A stretch of DNA of 23,060 bases, from the NCBI GenBank assembly GCA_945950065.1, contig CAMFGQ010000007.1:1-23060 (forward strand). Direction: 5' to 3'. This DNA is from an uncultured Clostridia bacterium (GTDB taxonomy: Bacteria > Bacillota > Clostridia > Peptostreptococcales > Acidaminobacteraceae). Positions 22,296-23,060 of this stretch are shown piece after piece. Numbering within the stretch: the stretch's first letter is position 1; each line of letters begins with the position of its first letter. The position numbers and the translations under genes were made by a program. The notes beneath the pieces are model-generated. The model was not told where the DNA came from, made no database searches, and saw only the letters and a list, made by a program, of their open reading frames with translations.

Positions 22296-23060
22296 TTATC
22301 TAAATCCACCACCGCTTCCCCCACCGGAGAAGCCTCCGCCACCACCTGAGGAGGAGAACCCACCGCCACCAGAGCTTGATGAGCTACCACCGGCAGATGT
22401 TCCTCTGGACATGGCACTACTCATATAGTGTACCATGGCTAAGGTGCGAATTGTACTGCTATAATCATGACCATAGGCAGAGTCTTTGAAAACATCAGGT
22501 TGATGTTTTTCAAGTTCCTCGGCTACTTTTTCAGCAATGCCAAAGAGAGCTGCATAGATCAGATACTCTTCCCAGACTTCAACTTCCAGTGCTTCACGCT
22601 CTGCTACTAGAGTAAAGTCATCCAAGAAATGTTGAAAGCTTACGAGTTCACCAACACGTTCAAGTCCCAGTTCTGTGATATCACGATATTCGTAGGGAAC
22701 GAGACCTAAAATCTTGGCACTTTGGGGAGCAGTTAGATAACCATGCTGTTGAAGAGCATTTTCACCCTCTTTAAGATAATCCTTATGCCAAGAGGTGACG
22801 CGAGAATACTCTTTTCTACTCCATTTATAGAACTCTTTTTCCTGAAGAATGCGATCGGAGCCAGCTGCTTCCATCATCATGCTATAGAGACGTTTCTCCA
22901 GTGGAAGGGTTGGGGCATTCGCATCAAGTCCTCCAATGCTGGTCTCCTCTTTTTTGACCAGTCCAAAGAAAGAGGAGTCTTCCACCTTTTGAAGATGAAT
23001 ATAGCCTTTTCGCAGCCAACTCAAAATCAGTGCACTGATTAGGTTCTCCATCTTCCCCTT
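22296..23060 (-). CDS. DUF2207-family membrane protein, C-terminal part (5' end outside window)
   Basis: The frame is open to the window edge at 23060, and the N-terminus is missing. An ATG at 23051 exists, but the surrounding GKMENLISALILSWLRKGYI matches the internal cytoplasmic region of DUF2207 proteins, which usually run near 600 residues and begin with a signal peptide and an extracellular domain. The last 40 or so residues are almost only Gly, Ser and Phe, ending GGSGGGFR, a typical tail of the family. Middle residues contain hydrophobic stretches such as LIYAALFGIAEKVAEEL. The function of these proteins is unknown. The 120-residue membrane protein follows. Confidence 0.8.
   Translation of the reverse strand, partial: KGKMENLISALILSWLRKGYIHLQKVEDSSFFGLVKKEETSIGGLDANAPTLPLEKRLYSMMMEAAGSDRILQEKEFYKWSRKEYSRVTSWHKDYLKEGENALQQHGYLTAPQSAKILGLVPYEYRDITELGLERVGELVSFQHFLDDFTLVAEREALEVEVWEEYLIYAALFGIAEKVAEELEKHQPDVFKDSAYGHDYSSTIRTLAMVHYMSSAMSRGTSAGGSSSSSGGGGFSSSGGGGGFSGGGSGGGFR

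Noticed and set aside
22300..22400. Low-complexity GGT/TCC-rich repeat
   Set aside because: It encodes the Gly/Ser tail that is normal for DUF2207 proteins; it is not a separate repeat element.

Overview
The window reads as a chromosomal segment of a low-to-moderate GC Gram-positive bacterium, most likely a clostridial Bacillota. The evidence is strong purine-rich Shine-Dalgarno sequences before almost every gene, an NAD-type dihydroorotate dehydrogenase (pyrD with pyrK), a zinc-binding PyrI subunit, lipoprotein signal peptides, and an NhaC-type antiporter. Genes are densely packed, with many 1-14 base overlaps. I see no tRNA or rRNA gene, CRISPR array, insertion sequence, phage gene or plasmid origin, and no stretch over 300 bases without a gene.

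Layout. (1) 1-5270, plus strand: the distal part of a de novo pyrimidine operon (pyrI fragment, pyrC, pyrF, pyrK, pyrD, pyrE), which runs on into a metallo-beta-lactamase-fold hydrolase and ends at a clear terminator. Together the six pyr genes cover carbamoyl aspartate to UMP. (2) 5274-9914, minus strand: a methyltransferase, a frameshifted CPBP membrane protease, a bacterial eRF1-like (baeRF) protein, a short-chain dehydrogenase, and a two-gene unit of a single-domain DUF1538 membrane protein and a P-II-like regulator. (3) 9966-12793: endonuclease IV (nfo) on plus converges with an overlapping minus-strand operon of ung, a NUDIX-HD fusion and a YcxB-like membrane protein. (4) 12861-15757, minus: a Fur/Zur-type regulator followed by znuA, znuC and znuB, with a promoter and a Fur-family 7-1-7 operator in front. 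(5) 15767-18640, minus: a cytoplasmic GH29 alpha-L-fucosidase-like enzyme and an NhaC antiporter; the antiporter has a near-consensus promoter. (6) 18864-21269: a lipid-anchored MsrA-MsrB fusion, then psd and pssA diverging from a 31-base gap; together these two make phosphatidylethanolamine from CDP-diacylglycerol. (7) 21367-23060: a ferritin-like diiron protein on plus and, across a two-way terminator, a small membrane protein and the 3' part of a DUF2207 gene on minus.

Most of the window is housekeeping. The least ordinary item is the NUDIX-HD fusion at 11254-12114. It joins a complete Nudix box to a complete SpoT/MESH1-type (p)ppGpp hydrolase active site, so it may be a two-headed alarmone hydrolase, and it is translationally coupled to uracil-DNA glycosylase. 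Also worth a second look are the baeRF protein, the unpaired DUF1538/P-II module, the CPBP frameshift, the dyad over the nhaC promoter, and the zur promoter and operator nested against the fucosidase gene.
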